Source: Alteribacillus bidgolensis (GTDB lineage Bacteria > Bacillota > Bacilli > Bacillales > Marinococcaceae). Taken from it: a stretch of 64,000 nt of DNA. The stretch is taken from contig NZ_KZ614149.1 in assembly GCF_002886255.1 (NCBI RefSeq), positions 1,426,001-1,490,000 on the forward strand. The letters are read 5' to 3'. Below are positions 17,826-26,340 of this stretch, piece after piece. A program made the position numbers and the translations under genes. The notes under the pieces were generated by a model, which searched no databases, was not told where the DNA came from, and saw only the letters and a program-made list of their open reading frames with translations. Position 1 is the stretch's first letter. Every line of letters begins with the position of its first letter.

Positions 17826-18757
17826 TTCGGTTCTCCCCTATCCGTGACTTTTTCGTTTTTGACCCAACCGGTATCCGGCTCACCTGCCATTGCAGCTCGG
17901 GTTTCTGGTTTAGGAGGTCCGGCTGTTCCCCATCTATCCATTAAGTGCGGAACCCGTTTCCAGACCTGAGCGCGCCATGTCTTTTCATCTTCAATGGTCG
18001 ATAAGTAACAGGTATATTCCATCACAAATCCGCCCGGGTCTTGAAAGTAGCAAAATATATTATTTCCCGGCCCATGTCTTCCAGGCCCCCAAATCTCTTG
18101 ATAACCGTTTTTGCGAATGTTACTAATACCACGCATCACTTCATCGACACCATCAACTTCATATGCGATATGATTGACCGAGGCATGATCTGCTTGATTA
18201 AGCGCAATCGAGTGATGATTCTTATTACACCGTAAAAAGACCATCTGATCTTCACTCCAATCGGACACCTTAAAACCGAGCACTTCTGTAAAAAATTCCA
18301 TTGTTCGATGGATATCTGTCGTATTAAGCACAATATGATTTAAAAACAGTGGATTCGCATCTATCTTTTTACTCCAAAAGCCTGTATGGATGTCTACCCA
18401 AGCTGATAATTCAATGCAGCGATTCTCATAATCTACAAAACGAAGACCGTAACCCCCGCCTATCTCGTCCAGATAGCCAGGCGGTTCTACAATTTGTAAA
18501 CCTTTTTCCTTTAGGTAAACTGCTGCCTGGTCAACAGCCTGCTTATCTATCATTCCAAATGCGATATGGTGAATCCCTCTTCTTTCACCTCTTTGCAAAT
18601 GCAGGATATGATGCTCCGGACCCGCCCCTCGTAAATGTGCATTATCCTCATCTTCAAACACTTTATCTAATCCCCACAACTCCTCATAAAAATGGACTTG
18701 CTCTTCCAAATTTGGAGTAATTAAACTAATATGGCGCAGATGGGTTATTTCCAGCAT
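17822..18757 (-). CDS. extradiol ring-cleavage dioxygenase (type I, VOC superfamily)
   Basis: A 311-residue two-module VOC protein. The C-terminal module carries the Fe(II) facial triad of type I extradiol enzymes: His141 (LNHIVL), His196 (VNHIAYEV) and Glu247 (FVMEYT), with the family phrase WGPGRHGPGNNIFCYFQDP. It should open the catechol made by the Rieske/BphB pair. The frame stays open to 18985, but this extension overlaps the ferredoxin gene and crosses the GGCGAGTA repeat (giving YSPK repeats), so it is not coding; the ATG at 18757 has AAAGGTGG at correct distance. Residues 255-311 form a polar tail seen in some relatives. Confidence 0.9.
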   Translation of the reverse strand: MLEITHLRHISLITPNLEEQVHFYEELWGLDKVFEDEDNAHLRGAGPEHHILHLQRGERRGIHHIAFGMIDKQAVDQAAVYLKEKGLQIVEPPGYLDEIGGGYGLRFVDYENRCIELSAWVDIHTGFWSKKIDANPLFLNHIVLNTTDIHRTMEFFTEVLGFKVSDWSEDQMVFLRCNKNHHSIALNQADHASVNHIAYEVDGVDEVMRGISNIRKNGYQEIWGPGRHGPGNNIFCYFQDPGGFVMEYTCYLSTIEDEKTWRAQVWKRVPHLMDRWGTAGPPKPETRAAMAGEPDTGWVKNEKVTDRGEPK

Positions 18758-18805
18758 ATCTTCAACCACCTTTCCTTCATTTTTGATAATATTTTCTTTT
18801 TTTTT

Positions 18806-18860
18806 CGGCGAGTAAATTGCTTCGACTGGCGAGTATCTTCCTCTTTTCGGCGAGTAAATC
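18806..18860 (-). repeat. three GGCGAGTA repeats between ferredoxin and extradiol genes
   Basis: TCGGCGAGTAAAT (about 18807), TGGCGAGTAT (about 18830) and TCGGCGAGTAAAT (about 18847) are spaced 17-23 nt apart. They are the reverse complement of the TACTCGCC unit at 2503-2592. Read on the minus strand they lie in the leader of the extradiol gene. Confidence 0.65.
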
Positions 18861-18918
18861 GGATCTTTTAGATAGTATTGTAAATTTATGGATGCAAACT
18901 CCTTTGTTTGAAATGATG

Positions 18919-19167
18919 CTATTCGTACTTTAATACATTCCCATTGAACGGGCCATCTGCGATTTTTATCGACTCCGTTGGGCATCCTTCCTGCGCGTCT
19001 TCCAAGGATTCAATTAAATCTTCTGGCACTTTTGTTGTGCCTTCATTTTGATCGAGGATTACATAGGAAATACCTTCATCGTCATAGTCATATATTTCGG
19101 GTGCTGCTGCCCCGCAAGCACCACAGGCAATACAGGTGTCTTTATCAACAATGGTATATACTGCCAT
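18919..19167 (-). CDS. 4Fe-4S ferredoxin
   Basis: An 82-residue bacillary single-cluster ferredoxin with Cys12, Cys15 and Cys18 (CIACGAC) and the distant Cys62 followed by Pro (GCPTES). It is acidic, as in electron carriers of this type. It is the first gene of the aromatic operon and the likely electron donor to the Rieske oxygenase, replacing the usual [2Fe-2S] ferredoxin. AGGAGG precedes the ATG. A repeat-bearing gap of about 160 nt separates it from the extradiol gene. Confidence 0.9.
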   Translation of the reverse strand: MAVYTIVDKDTCIACGACGAAAPEIYDYDDEGISYVILDQNEGTTKVPEDLIESLEDAQEGCPTESIKIADGPFNGNVLKYE

Positions 19168-19275
19168 TTCATCTCCTCCTTTTCATCATTACAATGTAAG
19201 CCATTTTTCGACAGGAACGTATTCATGCTGCTAAGACGTTTTTCAATCCGCACGACGAATTCCTGCATATAGTAT

Positions 19276-19299
19276 GTTTTATATAAAAAACTATGTTTT
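19276..19299 (-). promoter_or_regulatory. operator-like motif copy 3 (aromatic operon promoter)
   Basis: GTTTT-N6-AAAAC-N3-GTTTT, about 110-130 nt upstream of the ferredoxin start, with the same spacing as copies 1, 2 and 4. Confidence 0.65.
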
Positions 19300-19414
19300 A
19301 TTATTAATTTTATTTTAAATCGCCCCGTTTGTTTTGTCAATAAATTTTAGAATTTTCGCAGATTTACCCCAAGCATTATTTACTTGCCCTCTTTTCAGAA
19401 GAAAATATCCAAAA

Positions 19415-19446
19415 ACCCCGTCCTACTTTTCTTAGTAACACGGGGT
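19415..19446 (-). terminator. terminator of the sodium symporter operon
   Basis: ACCCCGT (19415-19421) and ACGGGGT (19440-19446) pair; the minus strand continues GGGGTTTTTGG. It lies 70 nt after the symporter stop and separates that operon from the aromatic one. Confidence 0.75.
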
Positions 19447-19516
19447 AATTGGGAATACATAACTATATTTTGTTTTACTAATGACCAGCCGATTTCAAGT
19501 ATTACGTACCGAACGA

Positions 19517-21007
19517 TTAGTTAACGTTAGAATTGATTGATTCATCTTGGGACGCTCCATCATCCACGATGGAGCGTTCCTCTGATAAAATCTGTAATGC
19601 TTCTTCTTTAGAAACTTTATTTCTTGGTGTGATTAAGCTAGTGAAAACACCTATAACTAATGCACCTGCAAGGGAGGGAAGCACCGGGTTCCCCCAAAAC
19701 GCTGTAAGCGACTCACTCATTAACACGGTAAAGGAGATGAGTGATCCACCGATAATACTAGCAAGTCCACCTTGCCATGTCACACGGGACCAAAATTTTC
19801 CTAAAACAGCTGCTATGAACAATCCAGACATAATGGTTGCAATAAAGTTAGAAATATAATCAATAATATTGTCTGTTCCTAATGTAAGAACAAAAGCTAA
19901 CCCTAACGTCAAAACCAGTGCCATTCTTGAATAGCTAACCATGTTTTCTTTCTTTGGTATTTTGCCTGTAAAGGTTTGATAGACATCTCTTAGGAGAATG
20001 GTGACACCTGTAATAAAATCAGAACTTCCAGATGACATGGTTGCACTTAATCCTGCCACTAAAACGATCGCACCAACCCAGATAGGAAACACTTCAGTCG
20101 CCAAAAATGGAAAAGCAAAGCCCGCTTCAATACCTGGGTTCATTACACGTGCGGACATCCCAACAACAGAAGGAAACAACGAAAATATTGCAAAAAGAGT
20201 ACCTGTAACAAAAAATCCTTTTTTCACCGTTTTAATGCTTCCACTTGAGTAAATGCGATGACGAAATGAAGGTGTTGCCAATACCCCAACCGCGATAACT
20301 ACAACTAGCGATATGGCCGGAATTAATCCTAATTTTCCAATTCCTAAAAAGGACACCATTTCAGTTGAAAGTTCCGTTGACAGCTGCCCGAGTCCTCCGA
20401 TCTTGACAACCGAAAGTATGGTAAGTGTTATAAAGCCTAAAAATAAAATCGCACCTTGAATCGTATCTGTATAAACAACTGCTAAAAAACCGCCAATCAA
20501 CGTGTAAAGTGCAAAACCTATCGCCGTAATAATTTTTGCGTAAAAAGGATCTATCCCGGTTATCCAAGACAAGTAAAGACTTCCACCTAAAATATGGGCA
20601 CCTAACCAACCAATCGAGGCAATGTACATTAGAACGGAAGTAAACCCTTTAACTATTTTATTTGCACCGTAGTAGAAACTTAGTTCTTCAGAAAACGTCA
20701 TAAAGTTATATTTTCTAACATCTGCAAATAACAAAAGTAAGCCAAACATTCCAATGGAGCCGCCTATTCCATATAAAGCACCTGCCCAGCCATTTGTAAA
20801 CGCAAATCCTACAGCTCCCATGCTTGATCCCGTTCCGACGAGAGTGGCTACGGTTGTTCCAATTAAGAGCGGAAGCGATAACCCTCGTCCTCCCATTAAA
20901 AAGTCTTCACCATTTTTTACTTTTCGAGAAGCCCAAACTCCTATGAGTATCATGAATAGGGTAAACCCTAAAAAGACTGTTAAATAAACTCCTTGATTCT
21001 CTATCAT
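19517..21007 (-). CDS. sodium:solute symporter (SSS family)
   Basis: A 496-residue membrane protein with about 13 hydrophobic segments and SSS landmarks (GGRGLSLPLLIGTTVATLVG, GGFLAVVYTDTIQGAILFLG). It uses the sodium gradient to import small organic solutes. The frame opens at 21058, but the ATG at 21007 is preceded by GGGGGAAG. It is the last gene of the amino-sugar-acid operon and probably brings in the unphosphorylated substrate, since no PTS genes are present. The substrate is inferred. Confidence 0.88.
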   Translation of the reverse strand: MIENQGVYLTVFLGFTLFMILIGVWASRKVKNGEDFLMGGRGLSLPLLIGTTVATLVGTGSSMGAVGFAFTNGWAGALYGIGGSIGMFGLLLLFADVRKYNFMTFSEELSFYYGANKIVKGFTSVLMYIASIGWLGAHILGGSLYLSWITGIDPFYAKIITAIGFALYTLIGGFLAVVYTDTIQGAILFLGFITLTILSVVKIGGLGQLSTELSTEMVSFLGIGKLGLIPAISLVVVIAVGVLATPSFRHRIYSSGSIKTVKKGFFVTGTLFAIFSLFPSVVGMSARVMNPGIEAGFAFPFLATEVFPIWVGAIVLVAGLSATMSSGSSDFITGVTILLRDVYQTFTGKIPKKENMVSYSRMALVLTLGLAFVLTLGTDNIIDYISNFIATIMSGLFIAAVLGKFWSRVTWQGGLASIIGGSLISFTVLMSESLTAFWGNPVLPSLAGALVIGVFTSLITPRNKVSKEEALQILSEERSIVDDGASQDESINSNVN

Positions 21008-21182
21008 TTTACTTCCCCCTTCATAAGTTAAGTTTTCTATTTTTGCGATTAGACACACGAATTACGTTTAAGCATGAAGACCCTACAATTTTAAAAATAT
21101 AAAAAATATTCAAATTACATAATCTAAAACGCTTTCAAATTCATGACGAGAAAAGGAATTATATCGCTTTTCTCGTTCTGTT

Positions 21183-21908
21183 TTACACATCATAATTCAC
21201 GACATAATGTTGCATTTCTGTGTTATAGTACCCTTCACTATATTCAATCACGCCACCGGTTTCATCATAAGAATAACGTAATCGTTTCAGCAATGGCATT
21301 CCCTTTTTTATACCTAATATCTTCTCCACATGTATAGGAGCATTAGCAACAGCAAACTCATCTCGAAAATTTTCTAAAGCAATATCTTGTTCTTCCAGTA
21401 ACCCGTACAAGGAGTGTGCATTTAAATCCGAAAGTTCAATACTTTCCATTTGCTCAATTAAATAATGTGTATAATGGATATAGGGTACGCCATCAAGGTG
21501 ATAAAGACGTTCTATGCGAAGGCAGCGCTCTCCAAATAACCGATAAAGTTCTGTTCCCTCTTCATTACTTATAACTTCTGCTTGTAAAAATTGTTTTTGT
21601 ACTTTATACCCTTCACCAACTAGAACTTCTGTAAATCGTTTTCCTTTGGAAAGTTTTGAAGCAGAAGTATTGTGAATGACTTTCGTCCCTTTACCACTCT
21701 TTTTTTCAACAAATCCTTCTTGAGCAAGTTCTTTGATTGCATTGCGAACGGTTATTTTGCTTACATTAAATTCCTCTTCTAATTGTGGTTCTGTAGGGAC
21801 ATTCGTCCCAATCGGATACACACCGTGTAAAATCCGGTCTTTCAAGATATTCTTTATTTGCAAATATAATGGTCCTTTTTTCCGTGACACGTTCACTGTT
21901 ACATCCAC
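21183..21908 (-). CDS. GntR-family regulator, HutC/UTRA type
   Basis: A 241-residue regulator. The N-terminal winged helix is PLYLQIKNILKDRIL...VSKITVRNAIKELAQEG; the C-terminal UTRA ligand-binding domain contains RLYHLDGVPYIHYTHYLIE. It begins with GTG that overlaps the kinase stop by one base (TAGTG). The twin palindromes at 25916 and 25962 upstream of the operon are the probable targets, which would make it an autoregulated local repressor released by a pathway sugar or sugar phosphate. Confidence 0.88.
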   Translation of the reverse strand: MDVTVNVSRKKGPLYLQIKNILKDRILHGVYPIGTNVPTEPQLEEEFNVSKITVRNAIKELAQEGFVEKKSGKGTKVIHNTSASKLSKGKRFTEVLVGEGYKVQKQFLQAEVISNEEGTELYRLFGERCLRIERLYHLDGVPYIHYTHYLIEQMESIELSDLNAHSLYGLLEEQDIALENFRDEFAVANAPIHVEKILGIKKGMPLLKRLRYSYDETGGVIEYSEGYYNTEMQHYVVNYDV

Positions 21909-22924
21909 TACCTTTCTATATCATCGACTGATTCTGTCATCGCCCGGAGTATTTCATTTTCTGATGACATAAGGGTATCGCCAACAACAGTATGCGTAAG
22001 CATTCCTGCCGCTGCGGCAAAAGTGACTGTCTTTTCTGGTGGAAACCTTTCCAACTCACCATGCACGATACCGCTCGTATAGGCATCTCCCGCACCTATT
22101 CTATCATAGACAGAAAACGTGAATGTTTTTGAGAATGTGAATGATTGCTTTTTATACAGAAAGCCACACAATGAATGTGTATTGTCTTCATTAACTGATC
22201 GATTTGTACCCGCTATAACAGGGATTTCATATTTTTTTGCAACCTCTGGTATAAGGTCCATGACTTGCTCTTGACGTTCTTTTTTCTCTGTTTTCATCCC
22301 AAGAACAAACATTGCATCTTTTTCGTTCATCATGACGATATCAGACAAATACAACATTTCTTCATAATGCGATTTCGCTTTTTCATATCCACCTTCTCCC
22401 CATAGTGACGGACGATAGTTACAGTCGAAAACAACCGTGCCACCATTATCTTTAACAGCTTTCGCGAACGATTTCATGAGCTGACGAACAGAATCATTCA
22501 TCGCCAATGTGATCCCACAAAAATGAACAACGTCATGTTTTTTTGCAATTTCTTCAAATTCATACGTTCCTTCTCCAGCTGTATTGAAGCTGCTTTCTAA
22601 CCTATTAGAATAGGTAACACGACTAGGCCTGGCACCGAAACCATTTTCTAAAAAGTACATGCCAACGTAGTTCCCACTACGATTAATGTATGATGGTGAA
22701 ATACCCAATTTTTGAAGATATGCTACTGCTGCAGCACCTACCGGATTATCTGGTAAAGTAGATACGAGAGATCCTGTATGGCCAAAGCGTGCTAGAGCTG
22801 ATAATACATTTACTCCTGAACCGGAGAAAGAATAGTGTAATGTGCTACCTTGTGATAAAAATTCATACCCCGGGACTTGCAAACGCATCATAACTTCTCC
22901 AAAAGCTGCAATTTGTTTAGCCAT
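21908..22924 (-). CDS. PfkB-family sugar kinase, 2-keto-3-deoxygluconate kinase-like
   Basis: A 338-residue ribokinase-fold enzyme. N-terminal AAFGEVMMRL and GSGVNVLSALARFG match KdgK-type kinases; the anion hole and catalytic base lie in DRIGAGDAYTSG. It would phosphorylate 2-keto-3-deoxygluconate (KDG) from the DgaE-like step to KDPG for the DgaF-like aldolase. The ATG at 22924 overlaps the aldolase stop by 8 nt (ATGGCTAA), so translation is coupled. The substrate is inferred from neighbours. Confidence 0.87.
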   Translation of the reverse strand: MAKQIAAFGEVMMRLQVPGYEFLSQGSTLHYSFSGSGVNVLSALARFGHTGSLVSTLPDNPVGAAAVAYLQKLGISPSYINRSGNYVGMYFLENGFGARPSRVTYSNRLESSFNTAGEGTYEFEEIAKKHDVVHFCGITLAMNDSVRQLMKSFAKAVKDNGGTVVFDCNYRPSLWGEGGYEKAKSHYEEMLYLSDIVMMNEKDAMFVLGMKTEKKERQEQVMDLIPEVAKKYEIPVIAGTNRSVNEDNTHSLCGFLYKKQSFTFSKTFTFSVYDRIGAGDAYTSGIVHGELERFPPEKTVTFAAAAGMLTHTVVGDTLMSSENEILRAMTESVDDIER

Positions 22925-23672
22925 AATAATCAACTAATTTCTTCAATGTTTCTAGTAGTTCACCGACGTCTTCAACATTTGTTTCTCCTGTGTCTTTATC
23001 AATAATAGATGAGTACACGTGAGGAATAACCTTTGGGACGTTAGCTTCTAAGGCAATGCGCAGGATTGTTTTGAAATTATCTTTATCAATGCCGCCAGTT
23101 GGCTCTAACGCAAAACCTTCTTCTCCACATGCTTGAGCTACGGCACGAAACTCGTCTTCACAACGCAGCCCTTTCATTGGAAAGTATTTCAATGCATTTC
23201 CGCCCATGTCGCGTACGAGTGCAATCGCCGTTTTAATTGGTACTATCGCATGTTCTTCCTGTGCACTGCTTATTGGACCTGTTGAAATATTTACATATCC
23301 AACGCGCCCTGTTGGAGACACTAAACTATTAATCCAGCTGTCTTTTTCACCAAGATTGGTACGTGTTGCCCCAACAGCAGGAAAGACTTGATTAATATGA
23401 CTGCCAGAATAGTATTTGGCAATCTCAGTTACTACAGCAGCCTGGCGATTGTCCCCCCCGCCTAATCCAATTGATACCGCTTCATCTATTTCTCTTCCGT
23501 ATTCCTTCATTGCTTCTACTGCTTGTTCTATAGTTGAATAGTCTTTTGAAAGAACACCAATTAAAACATATCCTTCAGCTGCTGAATATATCTTTTTGGC
23601 ATTTTCCACACTATTTGCTAGTACATTTAATGCGACACGGTCTTTATAAAAACGGTTTGCAATATGTGTCAT
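22917..23672 (-). CDS. dgaF: KDGP aldolase family protein (DgaF-like)
   Basis: A 251-residue TIM-barrel aldolase of the DgaF family, which splits 2-keto-3-deoxygluconate 6-phosphate to pyruvate and glyceraldehyde 3-phosphate. Recognisable stretches are VGYVNISTGPISSAQEEHA, ALKYFPMKGLRCEDEF and ALEPTGGIDKDNF; a Lys in the KYFPMKG region is the likely Schiff-base residue. The start chosen at 23672 lies one base after the DgaE-like stop and has GGAGG upstream; the longer frame to 23711 would overlap that gene. Confidence 0.87.
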   Translation of the reverse strand: MTHIANRFYKDRVALNVLANSVENAKKIYSAAEGYVLIGVLSKDYSTIEQAVEAMKEYGREIDEAVSIGLGGGDNRQAAVVTEIAKYYSGSHINQVFPAVGATRTNLGEKDSWINSLVSPTGRVGYVNISTGPISSAQEEHAIVPIKTAIALVRDMGGNALKYFPMKGLRCEDEFRAVAQACGEEGFALEPTGGIDKDNFKTILRIALEANVPKVIPHVYSSIIDKDTGETNVEDVGELLETLKKLVDYYG

Positions 23673-23673
23673 A

Positions 23674-24777
23674 TTATTTTCCTCCTGCCAATTCATGTAT
23701 TCTAGATGCAATTATATGAATGTCGTCACCTTGAAGCGGACGCGGGTCGATATCGAAAAAACCTTGCCTTACACCATAATCACGTGTGTAGATGGCAACT
23801 TGACCCTCTCGCAGTGACTTTACGACATCTTTTGCTGTTGTGTTTGCTTGTTGTGGATCGATGTGAATACGTGCGCGAAATATCTCTCGACCTGCTTCAT
23901 CCTGTACAATCTCCACATTCACCCCATCTATTTCTTTCAATGGCATTAACACTTGTAAGGATTCTTTTTCTTGTTCACTTTTATCTTTTTTAAGACCGTA
24001 TTCATCGAGTGCTTGAAGTAACCCAAACGTCGTTTCTTTTCCGACTTTCATACTTCGTCCAATACAATGTAATTGTACTTTTATCCATTCAATATAGTTT
24101 CGCTTACCGCCAACTATCCCTGAAGTTGGACCTTCGATTGCTTTTGAACCACTAAAGATCGCTAGGTCCGAATACTTAACGTATTTTTGAATATCTTCTT
24201 CTGCTGCTGCATCCACAATGAGAGGAACACCATTACGTTGTGCCGCCTCCCACGCTTCCTCGACCGAAATCATATTTTTTTGAACGGCGTGATGTGATTT
24301 TACGTAAAGAATAGCTGCTGTGTTTTCTGAAATTGCATCTTCAATATGCTCTACCCTGCCTTCATTGGCATAGCCAACTTCAACGAGTTTCCCACCGCCC
24401 AAATGGACCATTGTTTCAACTGGGGCACCGTATTGTACGTTGTGGCCTTTCAGCATAATAATTTCACTTTTAGGAATGTCTTCTTGGTGCAGACGTTCAC
24501 TTTTGCGACGATTCCCTTCTGTTACTAATGCAGCAACTGAGAGTGCAATCCCGCTCGATGCTGAATTAACAATCACAGCTGCTTCAGAGTGAAGAATACC
24601 TGCAGCGTAATCGCCTGCTTTATCAACTAAATCTTCAATCTCTACGTAATTTTGTCCACCTTGTTTCATCGCTTCCATTACTGTGTTTGACGGTGCTGAA
24701 ACACCAAGGATACTCATTCGTCCACTTGCATTAATTACACGTTTAAGCCCATATTTAGCATTCAATGAACTCGCCAT
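23674..24777 (-). CDS. dgaE: PLP-dependent ammonia-lyase, DgaE/SelA-like
   Basis: A 367-residue fold-type I PLP enzyme of the SelA-like DgaE group. The cofactor Lys212 lies in FSGSKAIEGPTSG, and Asp189 (IVDAAAEED) should hold the pyridine nitrogen. DgaE from Salmonella converts D-glucosaminate 6-phosphate to KDGP plus ammonia; here no PTS is encoded, so the substrate may be the free amino sugar acid. It overlaps the amidohydrolase stop by 23 nt. Confidence 0.87.
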   Translation of the reverse strand: MASSLNAKYGLKRVINASGRMSILGVSAPSNTVMEAMKQGGQNYVEIEDLVDKAGDYAAGILHSEAAVIVNSASSGIALSVAALVTEGNRRKSERLHQEDIPKSEIIMLKGHNVQYGAPVETMVHLGGGKLVEVGYANEGRVEHIEDAISENTAAILYVKSHHAVQKNMISVEEAWEAAQRNGVPLIVDAAAEEDIQKYVKYSDLAIFSGSKAIEGPTSGIVGGKRNYIEWIKVQLHCIGRSMKVGKETTFGLLQALDEYGLKKDKSEQEKESLQVLMPLKEIDGVNVEIVQDEAGREIFRARIHIDPQQANTTAKDVVKSLREGQVAIYTRDYGVRQGFFDIDPRPLQGDDIHIIASRIHELAGGK

Positions 24778-25852
24778 TTACAAACGCCCCTTTTGTTTTT
24801 ATACTTCTTTCTGCTATCCGCTTGTCCCCTTCAGAATCAATGAGCGTAACCGGTTCATTTTCTACAGTAAATAAAGTTAAATTCGCTACATCGCCAACTT
24901 TTATTCGGCCAAGTTCCGGTTTTTCAAGCCAGCTTGCTGCATGTGTTGTGACTGCTGCGATTACATCTTCAAGCGAATATCCTATGTGGAGGAATTTCGA
25001 TAAAACGTTTGCCATACTATATACCGGACCGTTTATTCGGTTTTCTCGGTATATGTCTGTACTGATGGTATTCAAACCGATTCGATGTTGTTTTGCTGCT
25101 TCAGCAACCTTAAAAGAAAAGCTTGCCGTTCCATGTCCAACATCCAAATGAACACCACGTTCAATGGCATCCATTAACACTTGAAGTGGTTCACCTTGTT
25201 TATTGAAAAGATTATTCTCTTTTCCGTTTAGATAGTGAGTAATGATATCTTTATTTTGTAAAAGAGGAATTACCGTTTCAATATTTGGCGGAGCAGAACC
25301 AATGTGTATCATTAACGGCAATGATGTTTCACTTGAGAGTGTGCGGGCAATCTGCAAAGGTTTAATACCACTCTCACCAACGACACTCTGACTGATCCGT
25401 GCCTTTAATCCAACAATGGCCTCTTTATACTCGTTTACTGCCTGTATAAGTTTTTCTTTGTCTATCCATTCTAAATTGGATAATTCATCGACTCTTTTCA
25501 AACCAATTCTAGATATATTTAAAAATGCAAACAAGTTTGTTTTCGCTTGCTCTCTGACCGCAACTAAATCCGCCACCCGGTCGGCACCACAGCTCCCGGC
25601 ATCAACAATGGTTGTAACTCCTTGTTTTACTCCTATTTCATCTATCTCATCTCCATAGGGGACAAATTCAGGAAAAGCATGTACATGTAAATCAATCCAG
25701 CCACTGGACACATAAACACCGGAGTAATCTAAAACATACCCAGACCCGCCCCCAGCTTTTGTCACCTCAGCTATTTTACCGTCCTCAATTACGATATCAA
25801 TATCTTCTCCATTCACCCGCTTTACATTACGTAATACAAACCTTTCTTTCAT
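24755..25852 (-). CDS. amidohydrolase/deacetylase family metallohydrolase
   Basis: A 365-residue dihydroorotase-like amidohydrolase with the metal-binding His57-x-His59 (IDLHVHAFP), further ligand candidates in MIHIGSAPP and LDVGHGTASF, and an Asp in NTISTDIYREN. It belongs to the deacetylase subgroup often encoded beside DgaE and DgaF. It would remove an acyl group from an N-acylated amino sugar acid and feed the lyase. The upstream GTG at 25861 is part of the ribosome site AAAGGTG, so the ATG at 25852 is the start. First gene of the operon. Confidence 0.87.
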   Translation of the reverse strand: MKERFVLRNVKRVNGEDIDIVIEDGKIAEVTKAGGGSGYVLDYSGVYVSSGWIDLHVHAFPEFVPYGDEIDEIGVKQGVTTIVDAGSCGADRVADLVAVREQAKTNLFAFLNISRIGLKRVDELSNLEWIDKEKLIQAVNEYKEAIVGLKARISQSVVGESGIKPLQIARTLSSETSLPLMIHIGSAPPNIETVIPLLQNKDIITHYLNGKENNLFNKQGEPLQVLMDAIERGVHLDVGHGTASFSFKVAEAAKQHRIGLNTISTDIYRENRINGPVYSMANVLSKFLHIGYSLEDVIAAVTTHAASWLEKPELGRIKVGDVANLTLFTVENEPVTLIDSEGDKRIAERSIKTKGAFVNGEFIEC

Positions 25853-25915
25853 TTTTTTCACCTTTTTCCATTACTCTTATTAACACGCTTACAATTCAAT
25901 TATCTCTTTATTCAA

Positions 25916-25935
25916 TATAACGTTATAATGTTATA
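25916..25935 (-). promoter_or_regulatory. GntR-type operator, copy 1
   Basis: A 20-bp near-perfect palindrome, TATAACGTTATAATGTTATA, 64 nt upstream of the amidohydrolase ATG. A second copy lies 46 bp further upstream. The likely ligand is the operon's own GntR regulator. Confidence 0.65.
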
Positions 25936-25961
25936 TTAACACAAGAGGGCCACGGTGTAAA

Positions 25962-25979
25962 TATAACGTTATAATGTTT
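25962..25979 (-). promoter_or_regulatory. GntR-type operator, copy 2
   Basis: TATAACGTTATAATGTTT repeats copy 1 for its first 17 bases in the same register. Centre-to-centre distance is 46 bp, which would allow cooperative binding or looping. Confidence 0.6.
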
Positions 25980-26110
25980 AGGGTGGAATATAATGGGAAC
26001 TTATATAAATGAGCATTAGAGGTAGATACTATCTCTATGGAGGCTGTACTGAACAAAAAAATTATCATGTTGAAAAGCGAGAGAGGAAGGTTATTGTACA
26101 AACCTGAGTG

Positions 26111-26126
26111 AAACGTACGTACGTTT
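26111..26126. promoter_or_regulatory. orphan 16-bp perfect palindrome
   Basis: AAACGTACGTACGTTT is a perfect palindrome, like TetR-type operators, but no gene starts nearby on either strand. It may be left from a lost gene. Confidence 0.4.
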
Positions 26127-26209
26127 GTTATATTTTACTAAGAAGTGGATCTCATGATATACAGCAGTAACTAATTCTATGTTGTTGCACTTGTCACTAG
26201 TATTTGGGT

Positions 26210-26225
26210 GCAGCCACAAGGCTGC
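26210..26225 (+). terminator. short GC-rich hairpin with T tract
   Basis: GCAGCC-ACAA-GGCTGC is followed by TCCTTTTAT on the + strand. It is a convincing intrinsic terminator shape, but no plus-strand gene precedes it. Confidence 0.5.
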
Positions 26226-26273
26226 TCCTTTTATACCGTTTCAATGTAATACCTGGCATTTTTCTAGAAATTA

Positions 26274-26340
26274 GAAAAACCCGGCTTATCGCCGAGTCCT
26301 TATGATGAAACTCGTAATTTTACTTCTATTGTTTACCAAC
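26274..26340 (-). repeat. dispersed intergenic repeat, copy A (diverged)
   Basis: The minus strand reads GGACTCGGCGATAAGCCGGG then TTTTTC, a terminator-like hairpin, preceded by sequence related to copies at 30645-30735 and 50590-50680. This copy shares the hairpin arm and a degraded form of the next 40 bases. Confidence 0.5.

Noticed and set aside
18758..18985. N-terminal extension of the extradiol dioxygenase with YSPK repeats
   Set aside because: It overlaps the ferredoxin gene, is produced by the GGCGAGTA repeats, and the ATG at 18757 has a proper ribosome site and matches family length.
19059..19340. 93-codon minus-strand reading frame overlapping the ferredoxin
   Set aside because: It is a shadow of the ferredoxin gene and its promoter.
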